Source of the DNA: Prauserella muralis
Lineage (GTDB): Bacteria > Actinomycetota > Actinomycetes > Mycobacteriales > Pseudonocardiaceae
NCBI RefSeq assembly: GCF_003202285.1
Contig: NZ_MASW01000007.1
Coordinates: forward strand, 248,001-312,000
Reading direction: 5' to 3'
Length of the DNA: 64,000 nt
In this document: positions 53,461 to 62,827 of the stretch, in pieces
How positions within the stretch are numbered: the first letter of the stretch is position 1
Layout of the letters: the number at the start of each line of letters is the position of its first letter
The notes under the pieces: model-generated
Told to the model about the DNA's origin: nothing
The model's input: only the letters and a program-made list of their open reading frames with translations
The model's database searches: none
Translations under genes and position numbers: made by a program

Positions 53461-54696
53461 CTACCGCAGTTGGTCGCGCCGGCGGGTGAGGTAGGCGGTC
53501 TCGCCGGTGTTGCCGGCGAGCTCGATGGCCCGGTCGTAGGCCGCGCGTGCCTGCTCGCTCCGGCCCAGCCTGCGCAGCAGGTCGGCGCGGGTCGCGTGGT
53601 AGGCGTGATAGTGGGCCAACGCCTCGGTGAGGCCGTCGACGATGGCCAGTGCCACCTCCGGCCCGTCGATCTCGGCGACGGCGACGGCCCGGTTGAGGGC
53701 GATAATCGGCGAGGGATCGAGGCGGACCAGCTGGTCGTAGAGGGCCAGGATCTGCGACCAGTCGGTGTCGCGGATGTCGCGGGCGGAGGTGTGCACGGCG
53801 TTGATCGCGGCGAGGATCTGGTAGCGGCCCGGAGCCACGCCCGCGGCGGCAGCGGCGAGCCGCTCGCGCACCAGCTGATGACCTTCCGCGATGAGTTCCC
53901 TGTCCCAGGCCCCGCGGTCCTGCTCGTCGAGCGCGACCAGTTCGCCGTTGGCCGAGATCCGGGCGGGGCGGCGGGCCTCGGTGAGCAGCATCAGCGCCAG
54001 CAGCCCGGCCACTTCCCCGTCCTGCGGCAGGAGCGCACGGACCAGGCGGGTGAGGCGGATCGCCTCGGTGGTCAGGTCGTGCCGTACGGGATCGGTGTCG
54101 GGGCCGCTGGCCAGGTAGCCCTCGTTGAAGACGAGGAACAGCACGGCGAGGACGCCGGTGACCCGGGCAGGCAGGTCGTCGGCGGAGGGCATCCGGTACG
54201 GGATGCGCGCTGCCTTGATCTTGGCCTTCGCACGGGTGATGCGCTGCTCCATGGTGGTGTGCCGCACCAGGAAGGCACGGGCGATCTCGGGCACGGTCAG
54301 GCCGCCGACCATGCGCAGGGTCAACGCCACGCGGGCCTGCATCGCCAGCGCCGGGTGACAGCAGGTGAAGATCAGCCGGAGCCGGTCGTCGCCGATGGCG
54401 CCGGGAGGCTCGGGCGGGGTGCTGTCGTGCAGCAACTGAGCCTCCCGGTACTTGTCGTCGCGTTTGGTCTCGCGGCGGAGCCGGTCGATGGCCCTGCGGG
54501 TGGCGGTCGTGGTCAGCCAGGCTCCCGGGTTGGGCGGCACACCGTCGGCCCGCCACCGCTCGACAGCGGTCGCGAACGCCTCGGCGGCCGCTTCCTCGGC
54601 CAGGTCGAGGTCACCGAAGCGCCTGGCCAGGGCGGCGACCACCCGCGCCCACTCCTCGTGGTGGGCCCGGATGATCGCCGCCTCGACGTCGCTCAC
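53461..54696 (-). CDS. ECF-type RNA polymerase sigma factor with C-terminal extension
   Basis: 411 residues. Sigma region 2 (LARRFGDLDLAEEAAAEAF, WLTTTATRRAIDRLRRE) and region 4 (ALTLRMVGGLTVPEIARAFLV) are followed by a 240-residue TPR-rich domain (FLVFNEGYLAS...LLRRLGRSEQARAAYDRAIELAG). This is the ECF41/SigJ-like long type, regulated by its own tail rather than an anti-sigma protein. The GTG overlaps the stop of the YCII gene, its normal partner. Confidence 0.92.
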   Translation of the reverse strand: MSDVEAAIIRAHHEEWARVVAALARRFGDLDLAEEAAAEAFATAVERWRADGVPPNPGAWLTTTATRRAIDRLRRETKRDDKYREAQLLHDSTPPEPPGAIGDDRLRLIFTCCHPALAMQARVALTLRMVGGLTVPEIARAFLVRHTTMEQRITRAKAKIKAARIPYRMPSADDLPARVTGVLAVLFLVFNEGYLASGPDTDPVRHDLTTEAIRLTRLVRALLPQDGEVAGLLALMLLTEARRPARISANGELVALDEQDRGAWDRELIAEGHQLVRERLAAAAAGVAPGRYQILAAINAVHTSARDIRDTDWSQILALYDQLVRLDPSPIIALNRAVAVAEIDGPEVALAIVDGLTEALAHYHAYHATRADLLRRLGRSEQARAAYDRAIELAGNTGETAYLTRRRDQLR

Positions 54697-55016
54697 AGGA
54701 ACGGCCGCACCTCGATCTTGCGGTCGCAGACCTTCGACGCCTCGGTGGCGAGCTTGAGCGCCACGTCGAGATCGGGGACGTCCCACACCCAGACGCCGGC
54801 GAGGTACTCCTTCGACTCCACGAACGGCCCGTCGGTCAACACCGCCTCGTCGCCGCGGTTGTCGATGACCGTGGCCGTGTCGGTGTCCGCGAGTCCACCC
54901 GCGAACACCCAGTAGCCCTCGGCGATCAGCCGTTCGTTGAACGCGCTGATGGCAGGCTGCCGGTCCGTGCTGCCGGGATTGCTCTTGTCGTCGATCACGG
55001 AAACCAGGTACTGCAT
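54693..55016 (-). CDS. YCII-related protein
   Basis: 107 residues, ferredoxin-like fold: QYLVSVIDD, GYWVFAGGLADTDTATVID, GPFVESKEYLAGVWVWDVP and the C-terminal IEVRPFL. YCII proteins paired with long ECF sigma genes (GTGA overlap here) are common; they may supply a signal or be an enzyme of unknown substrate. Confidence 0.92.
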   Translation of the reverse strand: MQYLVSVIDDKSNPGSTDRQPAISAFNERLIAEGYWVFAGGLADTDTATVIDNRGDEAVLTDGPFVESKEYLAGVWVWDVPDLDVALKLATEASKVCDRKIEVRPFL

Positions 55017-55069
55017 CGGAAGCTCATCTCCTCTGGTGGCAAAACAGCGTGGTTCGGTGGTCGGGGACG

Positions 55070-55678
55070 TCAGGCCGTGGCATACCGCGGGCGCCCGGCG
55101 GGCCGGCAGACCTGGATCGTCACGCCTTTCGAGTCGACCCGCGACTCGACCAGGTCGAGCGCACGATCGGGACCGGTCTCCGGGAACAGTCTCGCGCCCT
55201 GCCCGAGGATCACCGGGATGACGATCAGCGTCATCTCGTCGACCAGGTCGTTGTCCAGCAGCCAGCGGGTCAGGACACCACTGCCGTGCACCTGCAGCTC
55301 ACCCCCGGGCGTGGCCTTCAGGTCGCGGAGTGCCGCCGCGAGGTCACCGCGGAGCACGGTCGTGTCCTTCCAGCGCGGTGCGGTGAGCGTGGTCGAGGCC
55401 ACGTACTTGGGCGCCTCGTTCAGCGCCACGCCGATGGGATGTGCCCGCATCTCGTCGTGCGCCCCCCAGGAGCCGGCGAACAACTCGTAGGTGCGCCGGC
55501 CGAACAGGAACGCCTCGGCGCGCTGGTAGGTCCGCGTGATGAACGCCCTGGTGTCGTCGTCGCCCGCGCCCCGGGCCCATCCGCCGCGCTCGAATCCGTT
55601 CCTGCGGTCGTCCGACGCGGCGCCGTTTCCCTGCATCACTCCGTCGACGGTGAGCTGGGTCATGGTCGTCAGCTTCAT
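55070..55678 (-). CDS. Dihydrofolate-reductase-like (RibD C-terminal type) protein
   Basis: 202 residues. MTQLTVDGVMQGNG, AEAFLFGRRTYELFAGSW, KYVASTTLTAPRWKDTTVL, and GELQVHGSGVLTRWLLDNDLVDEM with VIPVILGQGARLFPE are the RibD/DHFR-like pattern. It reduces an unknown substrate with NADPH. Located just before the YCII/sigma genes on the same strand (53-base gap) and may be under the sigma factor's control. Confidence 0.9.
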   Translation of the reverse strand: MKLTTMTQLTVDGVMQGNGAASDDRRNGFERGGWARGAGDDDTRAFITRTYQRAEAFLFGRRTYELFAGSWGAHDEMRAHPIGVALNEAPKYVASTTLTAPRWKDTTVLRGDLAAALRDLKATPGGELQVHGSGVLTRWLLDNDLVDEMTLIVIPVILGQGARLFPETGPDRALDLVESRVDSKGVTIQVCRPAGRPRYATA

Positions 55679-55875
55679 GTTCGCCGTTCCTTCGCGTGCT
55701 CGCCCCCCTCGTGGGTGGCCTCACCCCTGCCACGAACACCGGTGCCGCGATCCGACACCTCCTGCCGGATTTCGTCGAGCGAATTTCGCGGGCGCCCGGA
55801 TCGCGCGCGCGATGGCCGCCGTCGGTGCCGAGCCCGCGCCGCCGGGGGCATCGGGCTAGCGAACGGACGCAGCCG

Positions 55876-56142
55876 TCACGAGGCCGCCTCGAGCCGTGGG
55901 GCGTTGCGCCACGCGGCGGCCAGGTCCTGGATCGGCAGGTCGAGCACATCGCTGAGAGCGGCGATCGTGCCGAAGGCGGGGGTCGGGAGCCGGCCGGTCT
56001 CGATCTTGCGCAACGTCTCCGGCGACATGCCAGCCGCACGCGCCACCTCACCGAGGTCTCGGTCTGCCCGCGCCTCACGCAGCAGCTTCCCGAGGCGCCT
56101 GCCCGCCTCGATCTGTTCGGGCGTGAGCGGATTGCGAACCAC
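55876..56142 (-). CDS. XRE-family helix-turn-helix regulator
   Basis: 88 residues, a single Cro/C1-type domain: LGKLLREARADRDLGEVARA, then AGMSPETLRKIETGRLPTPAFGTI. GTG start at 56142. It faces the map gene with two related operators in the 82-bp gap, so it probably represses itself and map. Such XRE-map pairs occur in actinobacteria. Confidence 0.9.
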   Translation of the reverse strand: MVRNPLTPEQIEAGRRLGKLLREARADRDLGEVARAAGMSPETLRKIETGRLPTPAFGTIAALSDVLDLPIQDLAAAWRNAPRLEAAS

Positions 56143-56156
56143 GGCACCAGGTTAGG

Positions 56157-56174
56157 CGTTGGTACTTTAATACC
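56157..56174. promoter_or_regulatory. Imperfect XRE operator copy
   Basis: CGTTGGTAC begins at 56157 and TACC ends at 56174; the half-site CGTTGGTA is repeated 28 bases later in the perfect palindrome, suggesting two sites for one repressor. Confidence 0.55.
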
Positions 56175-56184
56175 GCAAGTGCTA

Positions 56185-56206
56185 CGTTGGTATTATTATA
56201 CCAACG
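56185..56206. promoter_or_regulatory. Perfect XRE operator in XRE-map promoter
   Basis: CGTTGGTAT-TATT-ATACCAACG, 9-bp arms, AT-rich centre, 18 bases before the map start and 43 before the XRE start. Best candidate operator of the divergent regulator. Confidence 0.75.
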
Positions 56207-56224
56207 CTTGACAGGTGGAGTCCC

Positions 56225-57004
56225 ATGATCGAGTTGAAGTCGCCCGCGGAGATCGAACGGATGGAGGTCACCGGGCGGTTCGTCGCCGAGGTCCTGGCCG
56301 AGCTCAGCGAGCTCGCCGACGTGGGCGTCAACCTCCTCGACCTGGAACACCACGTCCGCGGCCGGATCCGCGAACGCGGGGCGCGGTCCTGCTACTGGGA
56401 CTACGCCCCGTCCTTCGGCAACGGCCCGTTCCGCAACGTCACCTGCCTCTCGGTCAACGACGCGGTGCTGCACGGGCTGCCCCACGACTACGCGCTGCGC
56501 GACGGGGACGTTCTCACGATGGATCTCGCGGTGGGCATCGACGGCTGGGTCGCGGACGCGGCCCGCACCGTCATCGTCGGCACCCCGGCCGAGGAGGACC
56601 TGCGACTGGTCCGCGCGACCGAGGAAGCGCTGACCGCCGGTATCGAGGCGGCGCGCCCTGGCAACCGGCTCGGCGACATCTCCGCGGCGATCGAGGCGGT
56701 CGCCACCGGCCACGGCTACGCCGTCAACGGGGAGTTCGGCGGCCACGGGCTCGGCAGGACCATGCACGAGGACCCGCACGTCTCCAACACCGGCCGCGCG
56801 GGCCGGGGCCTCACGCTGCGCGCGGGCATGACGCTGGCGCTGGAACCCTGGTTCGCCCGCACCACCGACCGGATCGTCGTCGACCCGGACGGCTGGACCA
56901 TCCGCTCGGCCGACGGCTCACGCACTGCCCACTCCGAGCACACGATCGCGATCACCGGCGACGGCGCCCGCGTGCTGACCCGGCAGCCGTCGCGGCAAAA
57001 GTAG
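56225..57004 (+). CDS. map: Type I methionine aminopeptidase
   Basis: 259 residues. The five metal ligands of the pita-bread fold are visible: Asp in MDLAVGIDGWVADAARTV (two Asp), His in GGHGLGRTMHEDP, Glu in LALEPWFAR, and Glu in RTAHSEHTIAITG. It removes the initiator Met. No N-terminal zinc-finger or SH3-like extension is present. Second or specialised copies next to XRE genes are seen in actinobacteria; a housekeeping copy probably lies elsewhere. Confidence 0.93.
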   Translation: MIELKSPAEIERMEVTGRFVAEVLAELSELADVGVNLLDLEHHVRGRIRERGARSCYWDYAPSFGNGPFRNVTCLSVNDAVLHGLPHDYALRDGDVLTMDLAVGIDGWVADAARTVIVGTPAEEDLRLVRATEEALTAGIEAARPGNRLGDISAAIEAVATGHGYAVNGEFGGHGLGRTMHEDPHVSNTGRAGRGLTLRAGMTLALEPWFARTTDRIVVDPDGWTIRSADGSRTAHSEHTIAITGDGARVLTRQPSRQK

Positions 57005-57036
57005 AACACCTGTTCGATATGCGCTAGGGTCGGGGC

Positions 57037-57666
57037 ATGACTCACGCACTGCAGGGGTCGCTGTTCGACGCGGCAGGCCCCACGGAGCTGGGGCCGCTGC
57101 GCGACGTCCGCAGGACCGTGCTGGGCGACGGCGCGTGGATCGACCTGCTGCCCGGCTGGCTCACGGGCGCCGATGCGGTGTTCGAGCGGCTCGCCACCGG
57201 GGTGCCGTGGCGGGCCGAGCGCAGGCGCATGTACGACCGCACGGTGGACGTCCCGCGGCTGCTGTGCTTCTACGGCGAGGACGACCCCCTGCCCGACCCG
57301 GTGCTGGCCGAGGCGAGGTCGGCGTTGACGGCCCACTACCGCGCCGAGCTCGGCGAGCCGTTCCGCACGGCGGGCCTGTGCTACTACCGCGACGGCCGCG
57401 ACAGCGTCGCCTGGCACGGCGACACCATCGGCCGCGGCAGCACCGACGACACGATGGTGGCGATCCTGTCGGTGGGCGCCCCGCGCGCGCTGCTGCTGCG
57501 CCCGCGCGGCGGCTCCGGCGGCACGCTGCGGCACACCGTCGGTCACGGTGACCTCCTCGTCATGGGCGGCTCCTGCCAGCGCACGTGGGAACACGCCGTA
57601 CCGAAGACCACCAAGCCCGTCGGGCCGCGAATCAGCATCCAGTTCCGGCCCCGCGGCGTGCGCTGA
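57037..57666 (+). CDS. alkB: AlkB-type Fe(II)/2-oxoglutarate dioxygenase
   Basis: 209 residues. The iron site HxD is in VAWHGDTIGRG and the second His in RTWEHAVPK; the 2-oxoglutarate Arg lies in PRISIQFRP. It repairs 1-methyladenine/3-methylcytosine by oxidative demethylation. ATG 57037, 32 bases after map in the same direction, so co-transcription is possible. Short at the N-terminus compared with E. coli AlkB but similar to actinobacterial forms. Confidence 0.93.
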   Translation: MTHALQGSLFDAAGPTELGPLRDVRRTVLGDGAWIDLLPGWLTGADAVFERLATGVPWRAERRRMYDRTVDVPRLLCFYGEDDPLPDPVLAEARSALTAHYRAELGEPFRTAGLCYYRDGRDSVAWHGDTIGRGSTDDTMVAILSVGAPRALLLRPRGGSGGTLRHTVGHGDLLVMGGSCQRTWEHAVPKTTKPVGPRISIQFRPRGVR

Positions 57667-57734
57667 GCGCGGTTTAGCTTTTCGCCAACCGGACAAACCT
57701 GGGGGCGTCGATCGCTCACCAAGGGAGACAGTCC

Positions 57735-59006
57735 GTGCCGCATAACATCTTCGTGCTGGGGCTCGACGAGCCGAACCTGGAGCTGCTCCGGCGCCTCCCC
57801 GGCGCGCACGACTACCGCTTCCACCGGTTGCTCGACGTCGAGGGCATGCGCATCGGTGAGGCCGACTACGACGAGTCGCTGGAGCAGGCGCGCGCGCAGC
57901 TGGACGCCTTCGACGGGCCCATCGACGCCGTCACCGGGTACTGGGACTTTCCGGTGACCTCGCTGACGCCCGTGCTGTGCGAACGGTACGGGCTGCCCAG
58001 CACGAGCCTGGAGTCCATCGCCAAGTGCGAGCACAAGTACTGGAGCAGGCTCGAGCAACGCGAGGTGATCGACGAGTACCCGGCTTTCGCCGTGGTCGAT
58101 CCCGACACCGACACGGCGCTGCCCCAGGGGCTGGACTACCCGGTCTGGCTCAAGCCGGTGAAGTCGGCGTCGTCCAAGCTGGCGTTCCACATCGACGACG
58201 AAAGCCAGTTCACCGAGGCGCTCAGCGCCATCCGCGAGGAGATCGGCGACGTGAGCGGGCCGTTCGACGCGGTCCTGAACCGGCTGGACGTGCCGCCCGC
58301 GGTCGCCGAGGCCGGCAGCCGCGCGTGCATCGCCGAGGAGGCGGTCGGCGGGGCGCAGGTGACCGTGGAGGGCTACCGCTACCACCACGAGCCGCACGTC
58401 TACGGCGTGGTGGACTCGGTCAACTACCCGGGCACGTCGAGCTTCCTGCGCTACCAGTACCCCTCGACGCTGCCGCGCCATCTCACCGACCGCGTCAGCG
58501 ACATCTCCAAGCGCGTCGCCGTGCAGATGGGCCTGCGTTCCACGACCTTCGACATCGAGTTCTTCATCGACCTCGACACCGAACGGATCTGGGTGCTGGA
58601 GGTCAACCCCCGGCTCTCGCAGTCGCACGCGCAGCTGTTCGAGCACGTCGACGGGGTGGCCAACCATCACTGCATGGTGAGCCTCGCGCTGGGGCGCGAC
58701 CCCGACATGCCCCACCGCCAGGGTCGCTACGCCACGGCGGGCAAGTGGTTCCTGCGCCGCTTCACCGACGGTGTCGTGCGCAGGGCGCCCACGGCCGAGG
58801 AGATCGCCCGGGTCGAGGAGGACATCCCCGGCGTGACCGTGCAGGTCGTCACGAAGGAGGGCGTGCGGCTGTCCGAACAGTACGAACGGGACAGCTACAG
58901 CTTCGAGCTCGCCGACATCATGGTGGGCGCGAACGACGAGGACGAGCTGAAGAAGAAGTACGAACGCTGCGTCGCGGCGCTGCCGTTCGAGTTCGACGAC
59001 GACTGA
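57735..59006 (+). CDS. ATP-grasp ligase
   Basis: 423 residues. An N-terminal region with VLGLDEPNLELLRR precedes the ATP-grasp domain: SIAKCEHKYWSRLEQREV, PVWLKPVKSASSKLAFHI, FIAEEAVGG-type ACIAEEAVGGAQVTVEG, and the Mg/ATP site FDIEFFIDL with WVLEVNPRLSQSHAQLFEHV. It should form an amide or peptide-like bond from an acyl phosphate; acceptor and donor unknown. GTG 57735 with AGGGAGA upstream. A hydrolase gene follows after 19 bases. Confidence 0.88.
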   Translation: MPHNIFVLGLDEPNLELLRRLPGAHDYRFHRLLDVEGMRIGEADYDESLEQARAQLDAFDGPIDAVTGYWDFPVTSLTPVLCERYGLPSTSLESIAKCEHKYWSRLEQREVIDEYPAFAVVDPDTDTALPQGLDYPVWLKPVKSASSKLAFHIDDESQFTEALSAIREEIGDVSGPFDAVLNRLDVPPAVAEAGSRACIAEEAVGGAQVTVEGYRYHHEPHVYGVVDSVNYPGTSSFLRYQYPSTLPRHLTDRVSDISKRVAVQMGLRSTTFDIEFFIDLDTERIWVLEVNPRLSQSHAQLFEHVDGVANHHCMVSLALGRDPDMPHRQGRYATAGKWFLRRFTDGVVRRAPTAEEIARVEEDIPGVTVQVVTKEGVRLSEQYERDSYSFELADIMVGANDEDELKKKYERCVAALPFEFDDD

Positions 59007-59025
59007 AGCCCTGGAGGGTGTGCCC

Positions 59026-61047
59026 TTGCGGACGGTGACCTCGCTGCCGAACGCGGTCCGGGTGGACGACAACGTCCGGATCCCGCTCTCCGACGGGACC
59101 ACGATGCTGGCGCGAATCTGGCGGCCGGTGCCCTCGGATCTCGATCCGGTGCCGGCGATCCTGGAGCTGATCCCCTACCGCAGGCGGGATCTCACGGCAC
59201 GCAGGGACTCGACGCACCACCCCTACCTCGCCGGGCACGGCTACGCCTCGGTGCGGGTGGATCTGCGCGGCAGCGGCGACTCCGATGGCCTGCTCGCCGA
59301 CGAGTACCTGGAGCGTGAGCTGGCCGACGGCGAGGAGATCCTGGCGTGGCTGGCCGAGCAACCCTGGTGCGACGGCAACACCGGCATGATGGGCATCTCC
59401 TGGGGCGGGTTCAACGCGCTCCAGGTCGCGGCGCGGCGTCCGCCGAGCCTCGGGGCCGTCGCCGCGCTCAGCGCCACCGACGATCGCTACGCCGACGACG
59501 TGCACTACATGGGCGGCTGCCTGCTCTCGGACAACCTCTCGTGGGCCTCGACGATGTTCGCCTACAACTCGTCCCCGCCCGATCCCGCGGTGGTGGGTGA
59601 GCGCTGGCGGGAGATGTGGCTCGACCGGCTGGAGCACGGCGAGCCGTGGCTGATCGAGTGGCTGCGCCACCAGCGCCGCGACGACTACTGGCGGCACGGC
59701 TCGGTGTGCGAGGACTACTCCGCCGTCGGCTGCCCCGTGCTGGCCGTCAGCGGCTGGGCCGACGGCTACTCCAACTCCGTGTTCCGGCTGCTGGCCGGGC
59801 TCACCGTGCCGTGCAAGGGACTGATCGGCCCCTGGTCGCACAAGTACCCGCACCTGGGTGAGCCGGGCCCGGCGATCGGGTTCCTCCAGGAGCTGGTGCG
59901 CTGGTGGGACCACTGGCTCAAGGGCGCCGACAACGGGCTCATGGACGAGCCTGCCCTGCGCATCTGGATGCAGGAGAGCGTGCCGCCCTCGACCGCGTAC
60001 GTCGAGCGGCCAGGCCGCTGGATCGGGGAGCCGAGCTGGCCCTCGCCGAAGCTGGAGCCGAGAAGGCTGCCACTGGCCCGGCATCGGATCGCCGCCCAGG
60101 GCGAGGAGGTGGCCGAGGAGGAGCTGACCGTGCGCTCGCCGCTGTCGGTGGGCCAGTTCGCGGGCAAGTGGTGCTCCTACAACGCCCCGCCCGACCTGCC
60201 CTACGACCAGCGCGAGGAGGACGGCGGCTCGCTGGTGTTCGACACCGAGGTGCTCCCCGAGCGCTGCGAGATCCTGGGCTCGCCGCTGCTGGAGCTGGAC
60301 GTGGCGGCCGACCGTCCGAACGCGATGATCGCGGTGCGGCTGTCCGATGTGGCGCCTGACGGCAAGGCCACGAGGGTGACGTACGGACTGCTGAACCTCA
60401 CCCACCGCGACGGTCACGCCGAGCCGGAGACGCTGGAACCGGGCAGACGCTACCGGGTGCGGGTGCCGCTGAACGGGGTGGCGCAGGCATTCCCCGCCGG
60501 GCACCGGATCCGCGTCGCGATCTCGACGTCCTACTGGCCACTGGCCTGGCCGCCGCCGGAACCGGTGCGGTTGAGCGTGTTCACCGGCGGCAGCGACCTG
60601 CTGCTGCCCGTGCGGCCGGTCCGGGACGACGACCCGGCACCGGAGCCGTTCGGGGAGCCCGAGGGCGCGGAGCCGATCGAGACCCTGCAGCTGCGTCCCG
60701 GCGAGGAACGCTGGCAGGTGTCCCGGGATCTCGTCGACTACCGCTCGGCGCTGGAGGTGGTGAAGGATCTCGGCACGGTGCGCTTGACCGACACCGGCAT
60801 CGACGTCGAGCGGCGCGCCGACGAGCGGTACGAGTGGGTCGGCGACGACGTCACGTCGGCCTCCGGCGACGTGACCTGGCGCATGGGCTTCGCCCGCGGC
60901 GACTGGCGGGTCGCCACCAGGACCCGGACCACGCTCACGTGCACCGCCACCGAGTTCGTGGTGCACGCCGAACTGGACGCCTACGAGAGCGGGCAGCGCG
61001 TGTACTCCCGGGAGTGGGACGCCACGATTCCCCGCGACCACGTGTGA
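59026..61047 (+). CDS. CocE/NonD-family hydrolase
   Basis: 673 residues. Alpha/beta hydrolase with nucleophile GISWGGF, Asp in VSGWADGYSNSVF and His in GPWSHKYPH; a C-terminal jelly-roll domain (about 480-673) is typical of X-Pro dipeptidyl-peptidase/cocaine-esterase type. It cuts esters or Xaa-Pro peptides in the cytosol (no signal peptide). TTG 59026 is preferred to GTG 59020, which is only two bases after GGAGG. Likely operon with the ATP-grasp gene. Confidence 0.9.
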   Translation: MRTVTSLPNAVRVDDNVRIPLSDGTTMLARIWRPVPSDLDPVPAILELIPYRRRDLTARRDSTHHPYLAGHGYASVRVDLRGSGDSDGLLADEYLERELADGEEILAWLAEQPWCDGNTGMMGISWGGFNALQVAARRPPSLGAVAALSATDDRYADDVHYMGGCLLSDNLSWASTMFAYNSSPPDPAVVGERWREMWLDRLEHGEPWLIEWLRHQRRDDYWRHGSVCEDYSAVGCPVLAVSGWADGYSNSVFRLLAGLTVPCKGLIGPWSHKYPHLGEPGPAIGFLQELVRWWDHWLKGADNGLMDEPALRIWMQESVPPSTAYVERPGRWIGEPSWPSPKLEPRRLPLARHRIAAQGEEVAEEELTVRSPLSVGQFAGKWCSYNAPPDLPYDQREEDGGSLVFDTEVLPERCEILGSPLLELDVAADRPNAMIAVRLSDVAPDGKATRVTYGLLNLTHRDGHAEPETLEPGRRYRVRVPLNGVAQAFPAGHRIRVAISTSYWPLAWPPPEPVRLSVFTGGSDLLLPVRPVRDDDPAPEPFGEPEGAEPIETLQLRPGEERWQVSRDLVDYRSALEVVKDLGTVRLTDTGIDVERRADERYEWVGDDVTSASGDVTWRMGFARGDWRVATRTRTTLTCTATEFVVHAELDAYESGQRVYSREWDATIPRDHV

Positions 61048-61087
61048 GGTGCCGGCGAGCCGTGTCCGGCGCCGGGTGGAGAAGACG

Positions 61088-62827
61088 TCAGCGCAGGCGG
61101 CGGGTGCTGTCCGGGGCGCGCTCGGTGTGCCCTTGGCCGTCCAGGTACTCCAGCAGCGGGACGGCGACGCGGCGGGTGGTGCCCAGCGCGCGGCGGGCGG
61201 CGCTGACCGTGAACGGCTGCGCGAGCGCACCGAGCACGGCGCGGGCGCGTTCGGCCGCGTCGGCGGGCAGGACGACGCCGTCGGCGATGCGCAGCAGCCG
61301 TCCGGCGCGCTCCGCGGCGGCCAGTTCCCGCGGCCCGAGCCGCAGCGCCGCCAGCTCCGCCGCCTCAGGGGCGCGGAACGGCTCGTCCGCGAACCGGCGT
61401 TCCAGCTCGGTGACGGCCCGGTCGACGGCCGCGGGCAGCACGGCCACCGCCCCGGGCCTGCGCACCAGCCCGTCGTGCAGTTCCAGCCCGGACCCGGCCA
61501 GTACGGTGCCCAGCAGGTCCGCGGGGACTCCGAGTGCGCGGCGCAGCGCCTCGGCGGGCATGCCCGCGGCCAGCGGGTTCCGCTCCGCCCAGGCTGCGAA
61601 CCGCTCGGCCGCCCGGCCGGGCAGCGCGGCGAGCAGTCCGGGATCCACGGCCCACTCCCCGACCCGGCTGCCCACCCCGGACCAGCCGAGGGCCCGCAGT
61701 TCGGTGACCGGGACGGCCGCGTGCCGCCGCAGGTAGGCGGCCGCCGGGTCGCCGCCGTCGAGCTCCAGCGCCCGCTCCCTCGCGGCGCCCCTCCGGCGCA
61801 GGCCGGGTGGGTTCGGATCGAGCACCTCGATCCCGGCGGGCACGCGATGCTCACCGGGATCCCGCAGCAGGCCCGTGTCCCCGGCGCGCAGCGGCACAGC
61901 CTCCCGCAGCGACAGCCGCGCCAGATCTGTCCCCAGTGGACGGATCCGGCACGGCACGGAGGCGGCGCCGACATGCAGCACCAGTTCCCGATGCAGATCG
62001 TCGGCCTTGTCGCCGCGCAACCGCACGTCGACCTCGACCGTGGCCCGCCAGGCGCCCGGCGTGAGCAGCGCGTCGCCCCGGCGCACGTCGTCGCGCCCGG
62101 TGCCCCGCAGGTTCACCGCCACCCTCGCGACGGCTCCCACCTCCTCGCAGGGCTCGCCCAGCGACTGCAGGCCACGCACGCCGACCCGCCTCGCGGTCGC
62201 GGACAACTCCAGTTCGTCCCCGGCGCGCAGGGTTCCGGCTCCGAGGGTGCCCGTGACGACCGTGCCCGCGCCGCGCACCGTGAACACGCGGTCGACCCAC
62301 AGCCGCACGTCGGCGGCAGGGTCGGGTGGCGGCAGCCTGTCCGCCAGCGTGGTGAGCTCCCCGCGCAGCCGGTCCAGCCCGGCGCCGGTGTGCGCGCTGA
62401 CCGCGACACCCGGCACGTCGCCGAGCGTGGTGGCCGCCAGGCGGTCGCGGGCGTCGCGCAGCACCGGCTCCGGGTCGGCGCGGTCGGCCTTGGTGACCAC
62501 GAGCAACCCGTGCCGCACACCGAACGCGTCGAGCGCCGCGAGGTGTTCGGCGGACTGCGCCTGCCAGCCCTCGTCGGCGGCCACCACGAACACCGCGGCG
62601 GCCACCGGCCCGGCACCGGCGAGCATGTTCGGCACGAACCGCTCGTGCCCTGGCACGTCCACGAACGCGAGCACGTGCTCACCGATGCGGGTCCACACGA
62701 AGCCCAGGTCGACGGTGAGGCCGCGGCGCCGTTCCTCGGCGAGCCGGTCGGGCTCCATGCCCGTCAGCGCGCGCACCAGCGTGGACTTGCCGTGGTCGAC
62801 GTGCCCCGCGGTGGCTAGCACCCGCAT
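61088..62827 (-). CDS. selB: Selenocysteine-specific elongation factor SelB
   Basis: 579 residues. EF-Tu-like GTPase: GHVDHGKSTL (8-17), DVPGHERFV, TKADRAD, then domains II/III and a C-terminal region of winged helices (GVPADLLGTVLAGSGLELHDG and later AQPFTVSAARRALG) that binds the SECIS hairpin. It brings Sec-tRNA to UGA codons such as the one in fdhA. ATG 62827 overlaps the end of selA by 13 bases. Confidence 0.95.
   Translation of the reverse strand: MRVLATAGHVDHGKSTLVRALTGMEPDRLAEERRRGLTVDLGFVWTRIGEHVLAFVDVPGHERFVPNMLAGAGPVAAAVFVVAADEGWQAQSAEHLAALDAFGVRHGLLVVTKADRADPEPVLRDARDRLAATTLGDVPGVAVSAHTGAGLDRLRGELTTLADRLPPPDPAADVRLWVDRVFTVRGAGTVVTGTLGAGTLRAGDELELSATARRVGVRGLQSLGEPCEEVGAVARVAVNLRGTGRDDVRRGDALLTPGAWRATVEVDVRLRGDKADDLHRELVLHVGAASVPCRIRPLGTDLARLSLREAVPLRAGDTGLLRDPGEHRVPAGIEVLDPNPPGLRRRGAARERALELDGGDPAAAYLRRHAAVPVTELRALGWSGVGSRVGEWAVDPGLLAALPGRAAERFAAWAERNPLAAGMPAEALRRALGVPADLLGTVLAGSGLELHDGLVRRPGAVAVLPAAVDRAVTELERRFADEPFRAPEAAELAALRLGPRELAAAERAGRLLRIADGVVLPADAAERARAVLGALAQPFTVSAARRALGTTRRVAVPLLEYLDGQGHTERAPDSTRRLR

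Noticed and set aside
57735-61047. Natural-product gene cluster
   Set aside because: Only two enzyme genes, with no synthase, carrier, transporter or regulator beside them.
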